DNA of 64,000 nt. Source: a bacterium (GTDB lineage: Bacteria; Planctomycetota; Planctomycetia; Pirellulales; Pirellulaceae). Below the pieces are notes generated by a model. The model was not told the origin of the DNA, ran no database searches, and saw only the letters and a list, made by a program, of their open reading frames with translations. The position numbers and the translations under genes are program-made. The first letter of the stretch is position 1, and the number at the start of each line of letters is the position of its first letter. Below, piece after piece: positions 42,365 to 52,443 of this stretch. Location of the stretch: NCBI GenBank assembly GCA_016124445.1, contig WGNR01000020.1, positions 248,001 through 312,000 of the forward strand, given 5' to 3'.

Positions 42365-43120
42365 CTACTGTTTCACGATCGATGTTTCCCAGCCGTCGTA
42401 CGTTCCTTTGCACTCCGCCGCCAATGTTTTTAGGCCGATTGTCGTGTTCGTGACGCCTTCTAAAGCGAGTGATTCTATACGTCCAAAGCAAATACCAAAT
42501 GGATGAGGAAGTTGGTGCTCGCCAAAGCCATAGACGCTGTCGACTTCGAACCCTTGCTCGCCAATTCTCTCAACGAACTCGCTCCGGGCAGCTTCGGTCA
42601 GAAAGGATGCCCAGTGCAGAATCATCCTGGGCTGATTCAGGTTGTCACCCTGCCTTGCTAGTTGCATCAACTGATCGCGATTATTCATCGACTCCAATTC
42701 GTAGGGCGTAGGATAGAGAGCTTCCCGGTAGAAAGTCCACTGCGGGTCAGGGTCTTCCGCGCATTGCCACTGGTACGCATTGAACGATTGCATCACCTGT
42801 TGGACCGCTTCAGTGAAATCTTTGGCCGCGGACCCGTAGTAGAAATAATGGCTGGTACCGTTCACCGTCAGGCAGCCGAGATAGGTGGTATTCCCTTCGG
42901 TGCGCAGCAGATCGTTCAGTTTCTCTTCGATCTGGCGAAGCGTCTCGAATTCTCCAGAACGCGGAAAACCCCGGTCGTCGGGATCGATCAATTTGATCTT
43001 CAAACCCAGCAGAACAGTTTTGTCCGCTTCAGGAGCGAGTGCGGCAAGGCCCATATCCAAACGGACCACAGCCAGCTTGCCGAACGTCGATGTTAGATAG
43101 ATTCTCCACTTATCTGTCAT
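42365..43120 (-). CDS. DUF695 and RraB-like fusion protein
   Basis: A 251-residue protein in two parts. Residues about 1-135 match DUF695 (VRLDMGLAALAPEADKTVLL, GFPRSGEFETLRQIEEKLND, SHYFYYGSA). Residues about 150-250 match the RraB fold (NNRDQLMQLARQGDNLNQPR to EGFEVDSVYG), which in enterobacteria inhibits ribonuclease E. Planctomycetes may lack the cognate RNase E partner, so the RNA role is uncertain. ATG 43120 is chosen because AGGAG lies about 10 bases upstream and DUF695 starts there. Confidence 0.75.
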   Translation of the reverse strand: MTDKWRIYLTSTFGKLAVVRLDMGLAALAPEADKTVLLGLKIKLIDPDDRGFPRSGEFETLRQIEEKLNDLLRTEGNTTYLGCLTVNGTSHYFYYGSAAKDFTEAVQQVMQSFNAYQWQCAEDPDPQWTFYREALYPTPYELESMNNRDQLMQLARQGDNLNQPRMILHWASFLTEAARSEFVERIGEQGFEVDSVYGFGEHQLPHPFGICFGRIESLALEGVTNTTIGLKTLAAECKGTYDGWETSIVKQ

Positions 43121-43187
43121 TCGCAGGCGGCTCCTGGCAATCGAGGCAACGCGGCAACCAATTGCCAATATAGACGATGGAAAATGG

Positions 43188-45455
43188 CTAAACCATGCTC
43201 CACCGTTTTCGCAGATACCACTCCCAGCCCAGCAGACCGACGATCAGGATCAGGTTGATCCAACTGTCGAGCGTCGACTCTGGCCAGGTCCACTTGGTTT
43301 GAACTTCGATCTCGGTTTCTGGCGGGCGATTCTTAAGTTCGTAAAGCAGCTGAGGAAGTTCTTCCGGCGTCCACATGCGGCCACCCTGGTCCTTGGTGAT
43401 TGCCGAGAGAGAAGCCAATTGCGAAGGACGGGCCGAGGGATCGCTCAGTTCCAGGTCTTGGTCATAGACAAAGAAACGCCCGCGGCCGACTCCGACCTGG
43501 GCCCCGTTCTGACTGGCGACCACTTCGATGGTGTAGTCGCCCGTTTGCTCTCCGGCGTCGAAAGTTCCTTCGACAATGCTTTCGGTCGCCAGTGCACGAA
43601 TCGGCGACCGTTTGCCATCGGGATCAATCACATAGCTTTCCAGCGTAACGCCTGGCAGGGGATCGCCGCTTTGCGAATTGGCACCTGCCGTAAACTGAAT
43701 CGGGGCTCCAGGAACATAGCGGCGCTGTCCGAGCTGAACCCAGACGTCGCGGGTTTCCAGTCCATCTTTCTTGGCCAGCCACAAAATAATCTGACGCCAG
43801 AAACGTTTGTGGATCGACGACTTGCCAGCCAAGACCCATCGCCAGGTACTATCGGCCATGAAGGCCAGCGTGCGGCCCAGGCCATATTCGCCAGCGACCA
43901 GAAGTGGATCACCGTTTTGCGACTCGAGGATCGTCACGCCGCGCCGTTTCGGGCCTTCGATCTTGTTCGCCCCAGCCAAAGAAGGTACCGCTTCAAAAGC
44001 GGGTTTGCCGTCGTCATCAGGAGCGAGCGAAGAAAGGAAATGGGATCGTGTCGCGACGATCTTCAGTGGCCCGGCAACGTGCATGTCGGTGCGGATCGGG
44101 TTGTCGAAGTCTTGCCGATCGAATCGGCTCATCTCGACCGGCAGTACGTCTTGCAAGACGGTAGTCTGGTAGCCGCCAGCCCCAAACGAATGGAACCCAC
44201 CGAGCATGATCAGCCCGTCGCCATCTTCAACCTCTTTGGCAATCAAGTCGAGCGTTTCCCGGCTGAGCGCTGACGAATCGAGATCGCCGATGATGAAGAC
44301 GTCGTACTTGCCTTCTTCGATCTCTTTGGTCAGGTCGACCGGCCATTGATCGCGGCGGCGGCGATCGATCCAGCGGAAATCGATTTCCATGTCGGCCGAT
44401 TGGGCGACGACTTGCCGGATCCATTTTTGTTCCGGCCGATCGATCGTACGTCCTTCCAGGTACAAGATCTTCAGCCCGCCATCCAGCACGTTCAGGTAAG
44501 CGCTCAGAATGTTGTTCTTGGTGACCAGTTCCCCATCTTGATCAGGCACGACGATGCTCAGCTTGAATTGGCCTGCCTTCTGCGGCGCGTAGCGAAAGAC
44601 CATGTCGACCGTTTCCTGGACTTTGGTCGTGGTGGCCTGTTGCGTTTCGACGATCGTTTTCTCGCCTTGTTCGTTTTCAACGATCAATTGAACCGGAACC
44701 TGCAGGTTCGCCATCCCTTGGATGCGAATCGAAGTGCGGATGGCCTGTTCGTTTTTCACGAAGACGGTGAAATGATCGGCCAAGGTTTCTACCGCCACGT
44801 CGCGGGCCTGGCTGGGATCGAGTGCTTTGCCATACGCCACGGTATGCAGTGGCGCTTCGAGCCGGGCCAGGTCACGGGCTGCCTGCTGCATTTCGACCTG
44901 GGGCGAATAAACCCGCTGCGCTCCGTCAGAAAGCAAGATCACGCCGGCGAGCTTCTTGCCAATGTTTTGCTGCATGACCTGCTCGATCGACGAGCCGATG
45001 TCGGTATAGCGTCCATCGGCGGCGGCCGGCATTTTGAGGACGCCTCCTTCCAACTCGACCCGTTTGGCTTCCTTGTCGAACTGGTAAACGGCAACTTCCA
45101 GATCGTCTCCCATCGATTCCAACTGCGGGGCCATCTTCTGCAAAGTTTGCTTCTGAGCTTCCCACCGCGACAGTCCATCGCGCGAGTCAGGCACCGTCAT
45201 GCTGCGGCTGGAATCGAATAGCACCAGCAGCAGCGACGTCTGTGTTTCACGAATGGTATGAACCCAGGTCGGACGCATCAGCGTCAGCGCGATCAACAGA
45301 ATCACCGCGAAGCGAAGCCCGGTCAGGATCCAATGTCGCCTGGGCGTCAGGCCCTGGAAGTTCGGCCGTATGCCCAGCAGCGCAACAAGAACGAAAACCA
45401 GGATCCCCACCAGGAGATAGCTTTCGCCCAAAGGTTGCAGGTACCAGTACGACAC
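43188..45455 (-). CDS. VWA-domain membrane protein with a glutamine-amidotransferase-like part
   Basis: A 755-residue protein, last in the moxR operon. Two N-terminal helices (YLLVGILVFVLVALLGI and FAVILLIALTLMRP) precede a von Willebrand A domain with MIDAS residues in LFDSSRSM. Then come beta-rich segments and a C-terminal class I glutamine amidotransferase-like region around LIMLGGFHSFGAGGYQTTVL, and a final membrane helix. GTG 45455 is chosen: it lies four bases after the stop of the preceding gene, whereas the frame open to 45524 would overlap it. Probably an envelope complex component. Confidence 0.82.
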   Translation of the reverse strand: MSYWYLQPLGESYLLVGILVFVLVALLGIRPNFQGLTPRRHWILTGLRFAVILLIALTLMRPTWVHTIRETQTSLLLVLFDSSRSMTVPDSRDGLSRWEAQKQTLQKMAPQLESMGDDLEVAVYQFDKEAKRVELEGGVLKMPAAADGRYTDIGSSIEQVMQQNIGKKLAGVILLSDGAQRVYSPQVEMQQAARDLARLEAPLHTVAYGKALDPSQARDVAVETLADHFTVFVKNEQAIRTSIRIQGMANLQVPVQLIVENEQGEKTIVETQQATTTKVQETVDMVFRYAPQKAGQFKLSIVVPDQDGELVTKNNILSAYLNVLDGGLKILYLEGRTIDRPEQKWIRQVVAQSADMEIDFRWIDRRRRDQWPVDLTKEIEEGKYDVFIIGDLDSSALSRETLDLIAKEVEDGDGLIMLGGFHSFGAGGYQTTVLQDVLPVEMSRFDRQDFDNPIRTDMHVAGPLKIVATRSHFLSSLAPDDDGKPAFEAVPSLAGANKIEGPKRRGVTILESQNGDPLLVAGEYGLGRTLAFMADSTWRWVLAGKSSIHKRFWRQIILWLAKKDGLETRDVWVQLGQRRYVPGAPIQFTAGANSQSGDPLPGVTLESYVIDPDGKRSPIRALATESIVEGTFDAGEQTGDYTIEVVASQNGAQVGVGRGRFFVYDQDLELSDPSARPSQLASLSAITKDQGGRMWTPEELPQLLYELKNRPPETEIEVQTKWTWPESTLDSWINLILIVGLLGWEWYLRKRWSMV

Positions 45456-45459
45456 GAGA

Positions 45460-47805
45460 CTATGTTTCCACCGGCGGCGGCCGATAAAAGAGGTTCGACA
45501 AAACGTTTTCCAGGCCGAAGACAATCACAACGATCAACATCAACCAGGGAAACAGTGGCACGCCTAAACGGGCCTGGCCTTGTTCGCGGACGATCTGTTC
45601 CTGTTTGCGGGCCAGGCGGTAACGGCCTTTGCCCAGTACCTGGTCGAGTTGTTCTTCGCTGACCTTGTCCATCCGTGTGGCAAACGGAGGCAGGTTAACG
45701 CTGAAGCCGGTCGAAACGCCGCCGCTGAGTGGCCGCACGCGATACGTTCCCAAGCTGCTGGTAAACGGAATGGTGATCGTGCCGGCGTCCGGGACTACTT
45801 CCTGAGGATTCGTGCTGTTGGGGGTAAACAGCAGGTGGGTCGTTGTTTCGTTGTCGGGTGTCGTTTCAAGTGTCGCGACGTCGCCGGCGATGTAGTTGAA
45901 GTGCTGGTCGCCCCCTTGCACGACATACATGGCCATTTGATTCGAAAGCACGAAGAAAGGCCACGAGTCGAGCCCGATTAATAGTTCGTTCCAATCAGGA
46001 TCGGTGATCGAGGAGAGAAAGGTCAGCACGATCCCGTCGCCTATGCGCTGTTCGATCAACGCAGGTGCTTCGTTGTTGAATGGAACGACGGTGCTGCTGT
46101 CTTTGTCGACTTCGTCCAGCGACCAGAATCGCTCGATCGGTTTGCTGCGCCACGGAACGCTGGCTCCGATCGCGCGGAAGGGAGTCAGGACCTGGTGTTG
46201 ATAGTCGCGTGGGTCGAGGAACCACTGCCGATCGCCGGCACGCCATTGCCGCACCAGTTTGCCGGGCAGAACGGATTGAGCCCCTTCGGAATTGAAATCG
46301 GCTTTGACGGCGGCACGTCCCAGAAAAATCATCAGCCCGCCGCCATGGTTCACAAACCGCTGCAGCGCCTGCCAGGTTGCTTCCGGCATCGGGGCTGGAT
46401 CGAGCAAGATCAAGGCCTGGTACTCACCCATTTTGTCGGCAGTTAATTCAGCTTGCTTGATAACATCGACATGAAAGGGAGCTCGCCCAGCTTCGCGGAA
46501 ACTGGGCGGTGCCAACGCATTGACCAGGTCAGTGCCATCAGCCTTGGGGGACTCGACCACCAGCAGCGAACGGGGCATGCGCGACTGGATGGTGAACCAC
46601 CGCTTGTTGTCAGCGCTCAGGCCATCTTCGCCGACCAGTTCGATCCAGCCATGATGCGTTCCGGCAGGCAGGGCCGGCAGGCGAAAGGTGATTTGCCGCG
46701 GAGCACCGTCGGCCAGTTCAATGGTCTGACGATTTCGACGGGTTGCCTTAGGAAGAATCAGTTCGCCGTTTTCAACAATCGGCAAACGATCGTCCGGCGT
46801 CTCGACAAACAGCTCGACCGTCTTCGGCTGCGAGTTTCCATCGGAAACGATCTCGGCCTGAAGCGTGACATCGGAGTTTTCTGGGACGCTTTGGGCGGAA
46901 AGGTTCAGATCACTGATGGCGACGTTCTTCACGTCGTCGGCGCCGACGTCGATGATATAGAGCGGAATGTCTGCTTGTTCGGCCAATTGCGATTTGAGCC
47001 GCTGGGCTTGATCAGGATCCCAGGCCGGGGCAGCCAGGTCGGTGAGGATATAAATCTCTTTCCGGGCGAGTTGATTCTGCTTCAGCATATCGAGCGCGGT
47101 CTGGGTCAACTCGATCAACGACTTGCCTCCGACGGTGATTTCCAATCGCTGCAGAGCCTGGCGAGCGGCGCCACGATCGGGAGCGAAAATCGCTGTTTGC
47201 GCCCGTTGGTCGAGCACCGCCATCTCGCTGTCTTCGGGAAGCTGCGACGTGAGCCACATCCCCATCTCTTGCGCTTTTTCCAAGCGGGTCTGGTTTTGAT
47301 TGCGATACAGCATCCGTGGGGACGTATCGCAAATGATCACGGCGGCTACCGGGGCTTCCTGCTGCCCAACGATCGGACCGCTGCTGTCCGACATCGCCAT
47401 CACCCCGGTTGTCAGGGTAGCCAGCGCGACGGCGGCCGTGATGGCGGTAAGCGCGTAGGCCAGGACGCGGCTGGTCCCGGTAAGCCAAGCGGCTGCTGAG
47501 ACAAAGACGCCGATCAGAACGATCACACCTAACGAGCCTGTCAGAACCCATCTGCCAAGCGCGGCCGATGCTACCCCAGGCCGAGCCAACGCAAAGACCA
47601 ATGCCAACACCGCCAGGCAGCGCAGGGCGAGCAGTACCCAGTGCTTCAGTTGCAACCGGCGCGTATTCTGCACGCTCCGCTGGCGAACGAAACGCAGGGC
47701 AGGGAATTCCAGTTGTTTCGGCTGCTGCCGCATCACCAAGTGCAAGATGACCGGCACGGCGATGAGCAGGCCTCCCAGCAGCAGGCCGACATTGGCGAAC
47801 TGCAT
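45460..47805 (-). CDS. BatA-like aerotolerance/VWA membrane protein
   Basis: A 781-residue protein. The N-terminus is the BatA/aerotolerance signature: LLLGGLLIAVPVILHLVMRQ, FPALRFVRQRS, then LKHWVLLALRCLAVLALVFA. A VWA-like domain follows (VIICDTSPRMLYRNQNQTRL) where the MIDAS pattern reads DTSPRM, with Arg instead of the usual Ser, so metal binding is doubtful. A large extracytoplasmic part and a C-terminal helix complete it. It is third in the moxR-DUF58 operon, four bases after the DUF58 gene. Confidence 0.85.
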   Translation of the reverse strand: MQFANVGLLLGGLLIAVPVILHLVMRQQPKQLEFPALRFVRQRSVQNTRRLQLKHWVLLALRCLAVLALVFALARPGVASAALGRWVLTGSLGVIVLIGVFVSAAAWLTGTSRVLAYALTAITAAVALATLTTGVMAMSDSSGPIVGQQEAPVAAVIICDTSPRMLYRNQNQTRLEKAQEMGMWLTSQLPEDSEMAVLDQRAQTAIFAPDRGAARQALQRLEITVGGKSLIELTQTALDMLKQNQLARKEIYILTDLAAPAWDPDQAQRLKSQLAEQADIPLYIIDVGADDVKNVAISDLNLSAQSVPENSDVTLQAEIVSDGNSQPKTVELFVETPDDRLPIVENGELILPKATRRNRQTIELADGAPRQITFRLPALPAGTHHGWIELVGEDGLSADNKRWFTIQSRMPRSLLVVESPKADGTDLVNALAPPSFREAGRAPFHVDVIKQAELTADKMGEYQALILLDPAPMPEATWQALQRFVNHGGGLMIFLGRAAVKADFNSEGAQSVLPGKLVRQWRAGDRQWFLDPRDYQHQVLTPFRAIGASVPWRSKPIERFWSLDEVDKDSSTVVPFNNEAPALIEQRIGDGIVLTFLSSITDPDWNELLIGLDSWPFFVLSNQMAMYVVQGGDQHFNYIAGDVATLETTPDNETTTHLLFTPNSTNPQEVVPDAGTITIPFTSSLGTYRVRPLSGGVSTGFSVNLPPFATRMDKVSEEQLDQVLGKGRYRLARKQEQIVREQGQARLGVPLFPWLMLIVVIVFGLENVLSNLFYRPPPVET

Positions 47806-47808
47806 TGG

Positions 47809-48705
47809 CTAGAACCTTGATTGGCGGCTGATGAGATACTCGGTCAAAGCCTTGTCGAACTGCATGCTCGTGTCGAGTTCAACGTAATCGACTCCGGCCT
47901 GAAAACAATCTTGACGATACTTGTCGCGAAACGCTTTCACTTCGTCCTGGTAATCTTTGCGATAGTTACTGGCGTCGACCTTCATCCGCTGCTTCGTCTC
48001 GGGATCTTCCAGTTCCACCATGCCATCAAACGGAAAGGTCACTTCGGCCTCGTCCAGGATATGAAACAGGATGACGTCGTGGCTGCGATGCCTCAGTTGA
48101 TAGAGGGACCGCATCACGTTTTCGGGATCGGCTAGCAGGTCCGAAAAGACCATCACCACGCTGCGGTGCTTGAGCATGGCCGCGAGCTGCGAAAGGCTGT
48201 GCCCAATGTCAGTCTCGCCGGTGGGCTTTAAATTGGCCAGCAGCGATAACACGTCTCCTAACTGCTTGCGTTTTGACTTAGGTGGCAAGCTGGCGCGGAT
48301 CTTGGTATCGAACGTGACCAGGCCGACCGGGTCTTGCTGGTGAACCATCAAGTAGCACAGCGCGGCTGCCAGGCTGATGGCGTAATCGAACTTGGTCATT
48401 TCCTGGCGATAGGTGTACGCCATGGAGCGGCTCAGATCCATTACCAAGTAGCCGGTAATGTTGGTCTCGGCCTCGAACTTCTTGATGTAGTAACGATCGG
48501 TCTTGGCGTATACCAGCCAGTCGATGTCTTTCGGGTCGTCGCCATGTTCGTAGCGGCGATGCTCGCTGAACTCGACCGAAAAGCCGTGGTACGGGCTGGC
48601 GTGCAAACCTTGCAGGAATCCTTTGACCACGAACTGAGCGCGCAAGTCGAGCCGCGAGATCTGGCGGATCACCTCGGGCTTCAGATAACTCTCGGCAGTG
48701 GTCAA
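47809..48705 (-). CDS. DUF58 protein
   Basis: A 298-residue soluble DUF58 protein with the motif FSEHRRYEHGDDPKDIDWLV and a VWA-like strand YLVMDLSRSM carrying a DxSxS metal site. DUF58 proteins accompany MoxR ATPases and are thought to be their substrates or partners in folding or assembling envelope complexes. The gene overlaps moxR by four bases, so translation is coupled. Confidence 0.9.
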   Translation of the reverse strand: MTTAESYLKPEVIRQISRLDLRAQFVVKGFLQGLHASPYHGFSVEFSEHRRYEHGDDPKDIDWLVYAKTDRYYIKKFEAETNITGYLVMDLSRSMAYTYRQEMTKFDYAISLAAALCYLMVHQQDPVGLVTFDTKIRASLPPKSKRKQLGDVLSLLANLKPTGETDIGHSLSQLAAMLKHRSVVMVFSDLLADPENVMRSLYQLRHRSHDVILFHILDEAEVTFPFDGMVELEDPETKQRMKVDASNYRKDYQDEVKAFRDKYRQDCFQAGVDYVELDTSMQFDKALTEYLISRQSRF

Positions 48706-49718
48706 CGGTCAAACTTTTCGATATTAGGTTCCGGGATTTCGGCAAGCAGCCGTTGGATGACGTCGACGTTGTTCATTCCTTCGGCCTGGGCTTGGAAGTT
48801 GGTGCCGATACGATGCCGCAGCACCGGAATGGCGATCTTCTTGACGTCTTCGATCGCAACGGAGAATCGGCCTTCCATGGCGGCGATTGCTTTACCGCCG
48901 TTAATCAGGTTTTGTCCTGCACGCGGACCGGCTCCCCAGTCGACCAATTGGCGAACAAAATCGGGGGCCGCTTCATCGCGGGGCCGGGTCGCTCGAACCA
49001 GGCGGGCAACGTACTTGATGACATATTCGCTGACGGCAACCGACTGGACCAGCTTTTGAATGTTGAGAATGGCCCGGCTCGAGAACACCTTGCGAACTTC
49101 GACTTTCTCTTGCCGCGTGGTGGCCATCAAAATCTTTTCTTCTTCGTCCAGCGAAGGGTAGTCGATGATGATATTGAACATGAACCGGTCGAGCTGGGCC
49201 TCCGGCAGCGGATAGGTACCTTCCTGTTCGATCGGGTTTTGCGTGGCGATGGTGAAGAAGGGGTCGGGCAGGCTCATCGTGTCGCGGCCGACGGTGATTT
49301 CACGTTCCTGCATTGCTTGCAGCAATGCGGCTTGCGTCTTGGGTGGCGTTCGGTTGATTTCGTCCGCCAGCAAAATGTTGGTAAAGACCGGCCCTTCGAC
49401 GAAGCGGAAGTTACGGCGGCCATCTTCGTCTTCTTCCAGCACGTTGGTTCCGGTAATGTCGGAAGGCATCAGGTCAGGCGTGAATTGAATTCGCTTGAAC
49501 TGCATGTCGAGCACCTTGGCCAGCGTGCTGACCATCAAGGTCTTCGCCAAGCCTGGTACCCCTTCCAGCAGGCAGTGGCCGCGCGTAAAAATGGCCGCGA
49601 ACAATTGCTCGATCACTTCGTCCTGACCAACGATCACCTTCTGCAACTCTTGCTGCATGACAATGCGTTGTTGCTTGAACTCTTGGAGTACTTCGCCCAG
49701 GTTTCTGGTTTTGCCCAC
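48702..49718 (-). CDS. MoxR-family AAA+ ATPase
   Basis: A 338-residue AAA+ ATPase: Walker A CLLEGVPGLAKT, Walker B ILLADEINRTPPKTQAALLQ, sensor 1 ATQNPIEQEGTYPLPEAQLD and sensor 2 in the C-terminal helical lid. MoxR proteins act as chaperones for VWA proteins. First gene of an operon with DUF58, BatA-like and VWA genes. GTG 49718 begins just before the conserved NLGEVLQEF; a TTG at 49805, preceded by AGGAG, is an alternative. Confidence 0.92.
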   Translation of the reverse strand: MGKTRNLGEVLQEFKQQRIVMQQELQKVIVGQDEVIEQLFAAIFTRGHCLLEGVPGLAKTLMVSTLAKVLDMQFKRIQFTPDLMPSDITGTNVLEEDEDGRRNFRFVEGPVFTNILLADEINRTPPKTQAALLQAMQEREITVGRDTMSLPDPFFTIATQNPIEQEGTYPLPEAQLDRFMFNIIIDYPSLDEEEKILMATTRQEKVEVRKVFSSRAILNIQKLVQSVAVSEYVIKYVARLVRATRPRDEAAPDFVRQLVDWGAGPRAGQNLINGGKAIAAMEGRFSVAIEDVKKIAIPVLRHRIGTNFQAQAEGMNNVDVIQRLLAEIPEPNIEKFDR

Positions 49719-50006
49719 AATAGACGCCTTGTCTCGGATGGGATTCGTCAGTGTTAGTAAGAAGACGCTAGGTGTTGATGAGGTAGGGAATGGAAAAAGA
49801 GACAATCATCTCCTGTCCCCTCTCCCTTGCGAAGAGCGAGGGGACAAGAGAGGTTGGTTAACTCGTTCGGCAATTGTAAGTTACGCGAGGGAAAAGGTTT
49901 GGTTCTGACGCAATAAAACAGTCAACCGTCGCCAAGTGATTGTAGAAACGTCCTCCGATCGAAACAACGCGCCCGCAATTTGCTTGTTCGATCAGCTACC
50001 AGACCT

Positions 50007-52415
50007 ATGATGAAAAGAAGCGAACGCGACGTGTCAGGGGAGAACCTCCGCTTGTTCCCGCAAAAAATCACTAGCTGCTGCACTTTGATTGTAGCGATTT
50101 TCTTGTTTGTGCCGGCTCTTCAGGCACAACCCAGGCCGGCGCGCCGCAGCGTAACCCCCCAGGATGTCCGCAATGCGATGGACAAAGCGGTTCGATATCT
50201 CAAAAAAACTCAGAAGCAGAACGGAAGCTGGCAAGACTACGCAGAATTTGAGGGCGGGGTAACTTCGCTGGTAACCTTGGCACTTCTCGAGGCTGGCGTT
50301 CCTAAGGATGATCCAGCCATTCAAAAAGCACTGACCGCGCTGCGCAGCATCCGCTGTGAGACGACCTACGCGTTGTCGCTACAGACAATGGTGTTTTGCG
50401 CGGTCGATCCTCAGAAAGACTTGCAAAAAATCAAAGCCAACGCGGCTCTCTTGGAAAGCTTTCAAACCGTTTCCGGAGAACGTGCCGGGATGTGGACTTA
50501 TGGACCACCGAAACGCATGGAGGGTTCTGGCGACAATAGTAACAGCCAATTCGCGCTGCTGGCCTTGGACGAAGCGGCCGAACATGGGGCCACCGTGAGC
50601 GAGCAAACCTGGCGGCGAGCCTTTCTACGGTGGGATTCGATGCAGAACCCAAGCGGATCGTGGGGATATACGCCTGATTCCCCAGGCACCGGAAGCATGA
50701 CCTGTGCCGGCATCACTTCCATGATCATTACCACCAAGCGGCTGGAACAGGGAGATGTTGCCATTCAGGGAGACACGGTCGACTGTTGCATTCCAATCAA
50801 AAAAGACTCTTCGGTCGATCGTGGTTTCGATTGGCTGGCCCGTAACATGACGCTCAGGACGAACCCGTCCGAAGGCGGTGGCGGCGGGAATTCGCTGCTG
50901 TATTACATGTACGGCGTCGAACGGGTCGGGCGATTGAGCGGTCGGAGATTTATTGGCAAACACGATTGGTATCGCGAAGGGGCCGACCAACTGGTTACCT
51001 GGCAAGATTCCCTGGATGGAACCTGGAAGGGTACCGGCATCATCGAGCAGAACAACCCGATCGTGGCGACCAGCTTTGCGCTATTGTTTCTGGCGAAGGG
51101 ACGCCGGCCGGTCCTTATCTCGAAACTGCGCTACGCGGCCAACAACGACTGGGATCCTCATCGGCACGATCTCAACAACCTGAATCGATACGTCGAAGGA
51201 CGCTGGCAGCAAAAGATGACTTGGCAGGTGATTGACCTGGCTGCGGTTCAATCGCCCGAAGAACTGCTACAAACGCCAGTGCTTTGGATCAGCGCAAAGG
51301 ATGGTTTCCAGATCAACGAAAAGCACGAAGAACTGTTAAGGCAATACATTGAAGGGGGAGGTTTCATCTTCGCCGAGGCGGGCTGCGGGGGAGAAAAGTT
51401 CGATCGTGACTTCCGCGCAATGCTCAAACGCATTTTGCCCGATAGTAACCTGCGTCTGTTGCCGCCTGACCATCCGGTCTGGTTTGCCGAGCAGTCGGTC
51501 AATCCTGACTACGCCGTGCCATTGTGGGGCCTGGATGCTTGTTGCCGAACCAGCATTGTTTACACGCCGAAGGACTTGAGCTGCTACTGGGAGTTGTACG
51601 GCAGCAGGAGCTTTTTGGAGAACGAAAGCATCTCGCAGAAAGTCCGCGATCAAGTTCAAGCTGCCAACGCGATCGGTGCGAACGTCTTGGCCTACGCGAC
51701 CGGGCGAAAGCTAAAAGATAAGCTGGAACAAGTCGAACTGACCGGAGAGAGCGGGGTCGAGGATTCGCTTGATCGCAACGTGCTGAAGATTGGCAAGATC
51801 CAGCACACCGGCGGCGCTGACGATGCCGCGGCGGCGCTGGGCAATATGATTCGCGTGGCAGGCGACCAGTTGGATTTGCGTTTTGATACGAAGAAAGAAA
51901 TGGTCACGCTCGCCGGCGAGTCGTTTCAGAATTACCCGATCTTGTTCATGCATGGCCGCCGCGACTTTAAGTTCACGGCTGCCGAGCGAAAGCATCTGCA
52001 CGAATTCATCGAGCGCGGCGGGTTTCTCTTCGCCGATTCGATTTGCGCCAGCCAGCCATTCACCGATGCCTTCCACCGAGAGATCGCCGCGATATTTCCG
52101 GACGCGAAACTGAAAGCGATTCCGATTGATCACCCGATGTTGTCGGATGCCTATGGTGGATTTGATATCACCAGCGTGACCCTGAATAACCCGCAATCGC
52201 GGAGCAGCAACGATGGCGGGCTTGAATCGGTACAGCGCGAAACAAGCCCCGTTCTGGAAGGATTGTGGGTGAACGATCGCCTGGCGATTGTCTTCAGCCC
52301 CAACGACATCAGCTGTGCGATGGAAAGTGGCAATTCGCTCCAGTGCAAAGGCTACGTCAAAGAAGACGCAGCCCGGATCGCTACGAACATTCTCATCTAC
52401 GCGATGCAGCAGTAG
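50007..52415 (+). CDS. Secreted prenyltransferase-like protein with two DUF4159 domains
   Basis: An 802-residue exported protein, divergent from the moxR operon. A signal sequence (SCCTLIVAIFLFVPALQAQ) is followed by an alpha/alpha barrel of the squalene-cyclase/prenyltransferase type (about 60-370; repeats such as GSWQDYAEFEGGVTSLVTLA and SGSWGYTPDSPGTGSMTCAG). Then two DUF4159 copies follow: TPVLWISAKDGFQINEKHEE and YPILFMHGRRDFKFTAAERK, each with a later GGGFIFAE/GGFLFAD glycine turn. No DxDD cyclase motif was seen, so it is not a hopene cyclase. Similar genes usually sit beside moxR operons in planctomycetes (general knowledge). ATG 50007 or 50010 starts it. Confidence 0.85.
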   Translation: MMKRSERDVSGENLRLFPQKITSCCTLIVAIFLFVPALQAQPRPARRSVTPQDVRNAMDKAVRYLKKTQKQNGSWQDYAEFEGGVTSLVTLALLEAGVPKDDPAIQKALTALRSIRCETTYALSLQTMVFCAVDPQKDLQKIKANAALLESFQTVSGERAGMWTYGPPKRMEGSGDNSNSQFALLALDEAAEHGATVSEQTWRRAFLRWDSMQNPSGSWGYTPDSPGTGSMTCAGITSMIITTKRLEQGDVAIQGDTVDCCIPIKKDSSVDRGFDWLARNMTLRTNPSEGGGGGNSLLYYMYGVERVGRLSGRRFIGKHDWYREGADQLVTWQDSLDGTWKGTGIIEQNNPIVATSFALLFLAKGRRPVLISKLRYAANNDWDPHRHDLNNLNRYVEGRWQQKMTWQVIDLAAVQSPEELLQTPVLWISAKDGFQINEKHEELLRQYIEGGGFIFAEAGCGGEKFDRDFRAMLKRILPDSNLRLLPPDHPVWFAEQSVNPDYAVPLWGLDACCRTSIVYTPKDLSCYWELYGSRSFLENESISQKVRDQVQAANAIGANVLAYATGRKLKDKLEQVELTGESGVEDSLDRNVLKIGKIQHTGGADDAAAALGNMIRVAGDQLDLRFDTKKEMVTLAGESFQNYPILFMHGRRDFKFTAAERKHLHEFIERGGFLFADSICASQPFTDAFHREIAAIFPDAKLKAIPIDHPMLSDAYGGFDITSVTLNNPQSRSSNDGGLESVQRETSPVLEGLWVNDRLAIVFSPNDISCAMESGNSLQCKGYVKEDAARIATNILIYAMQQ

Positions 52416-52443
52416 ATAGCTCCATTAAGTCGCCTGCGCTGCT

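Noticed and set aside
46453..47499. 348-codon frame antisense to the BatA-like gene
   Set aside because: The sense frame continues an operon with four-base spacing and shows family motifs; the antisense frame does not.
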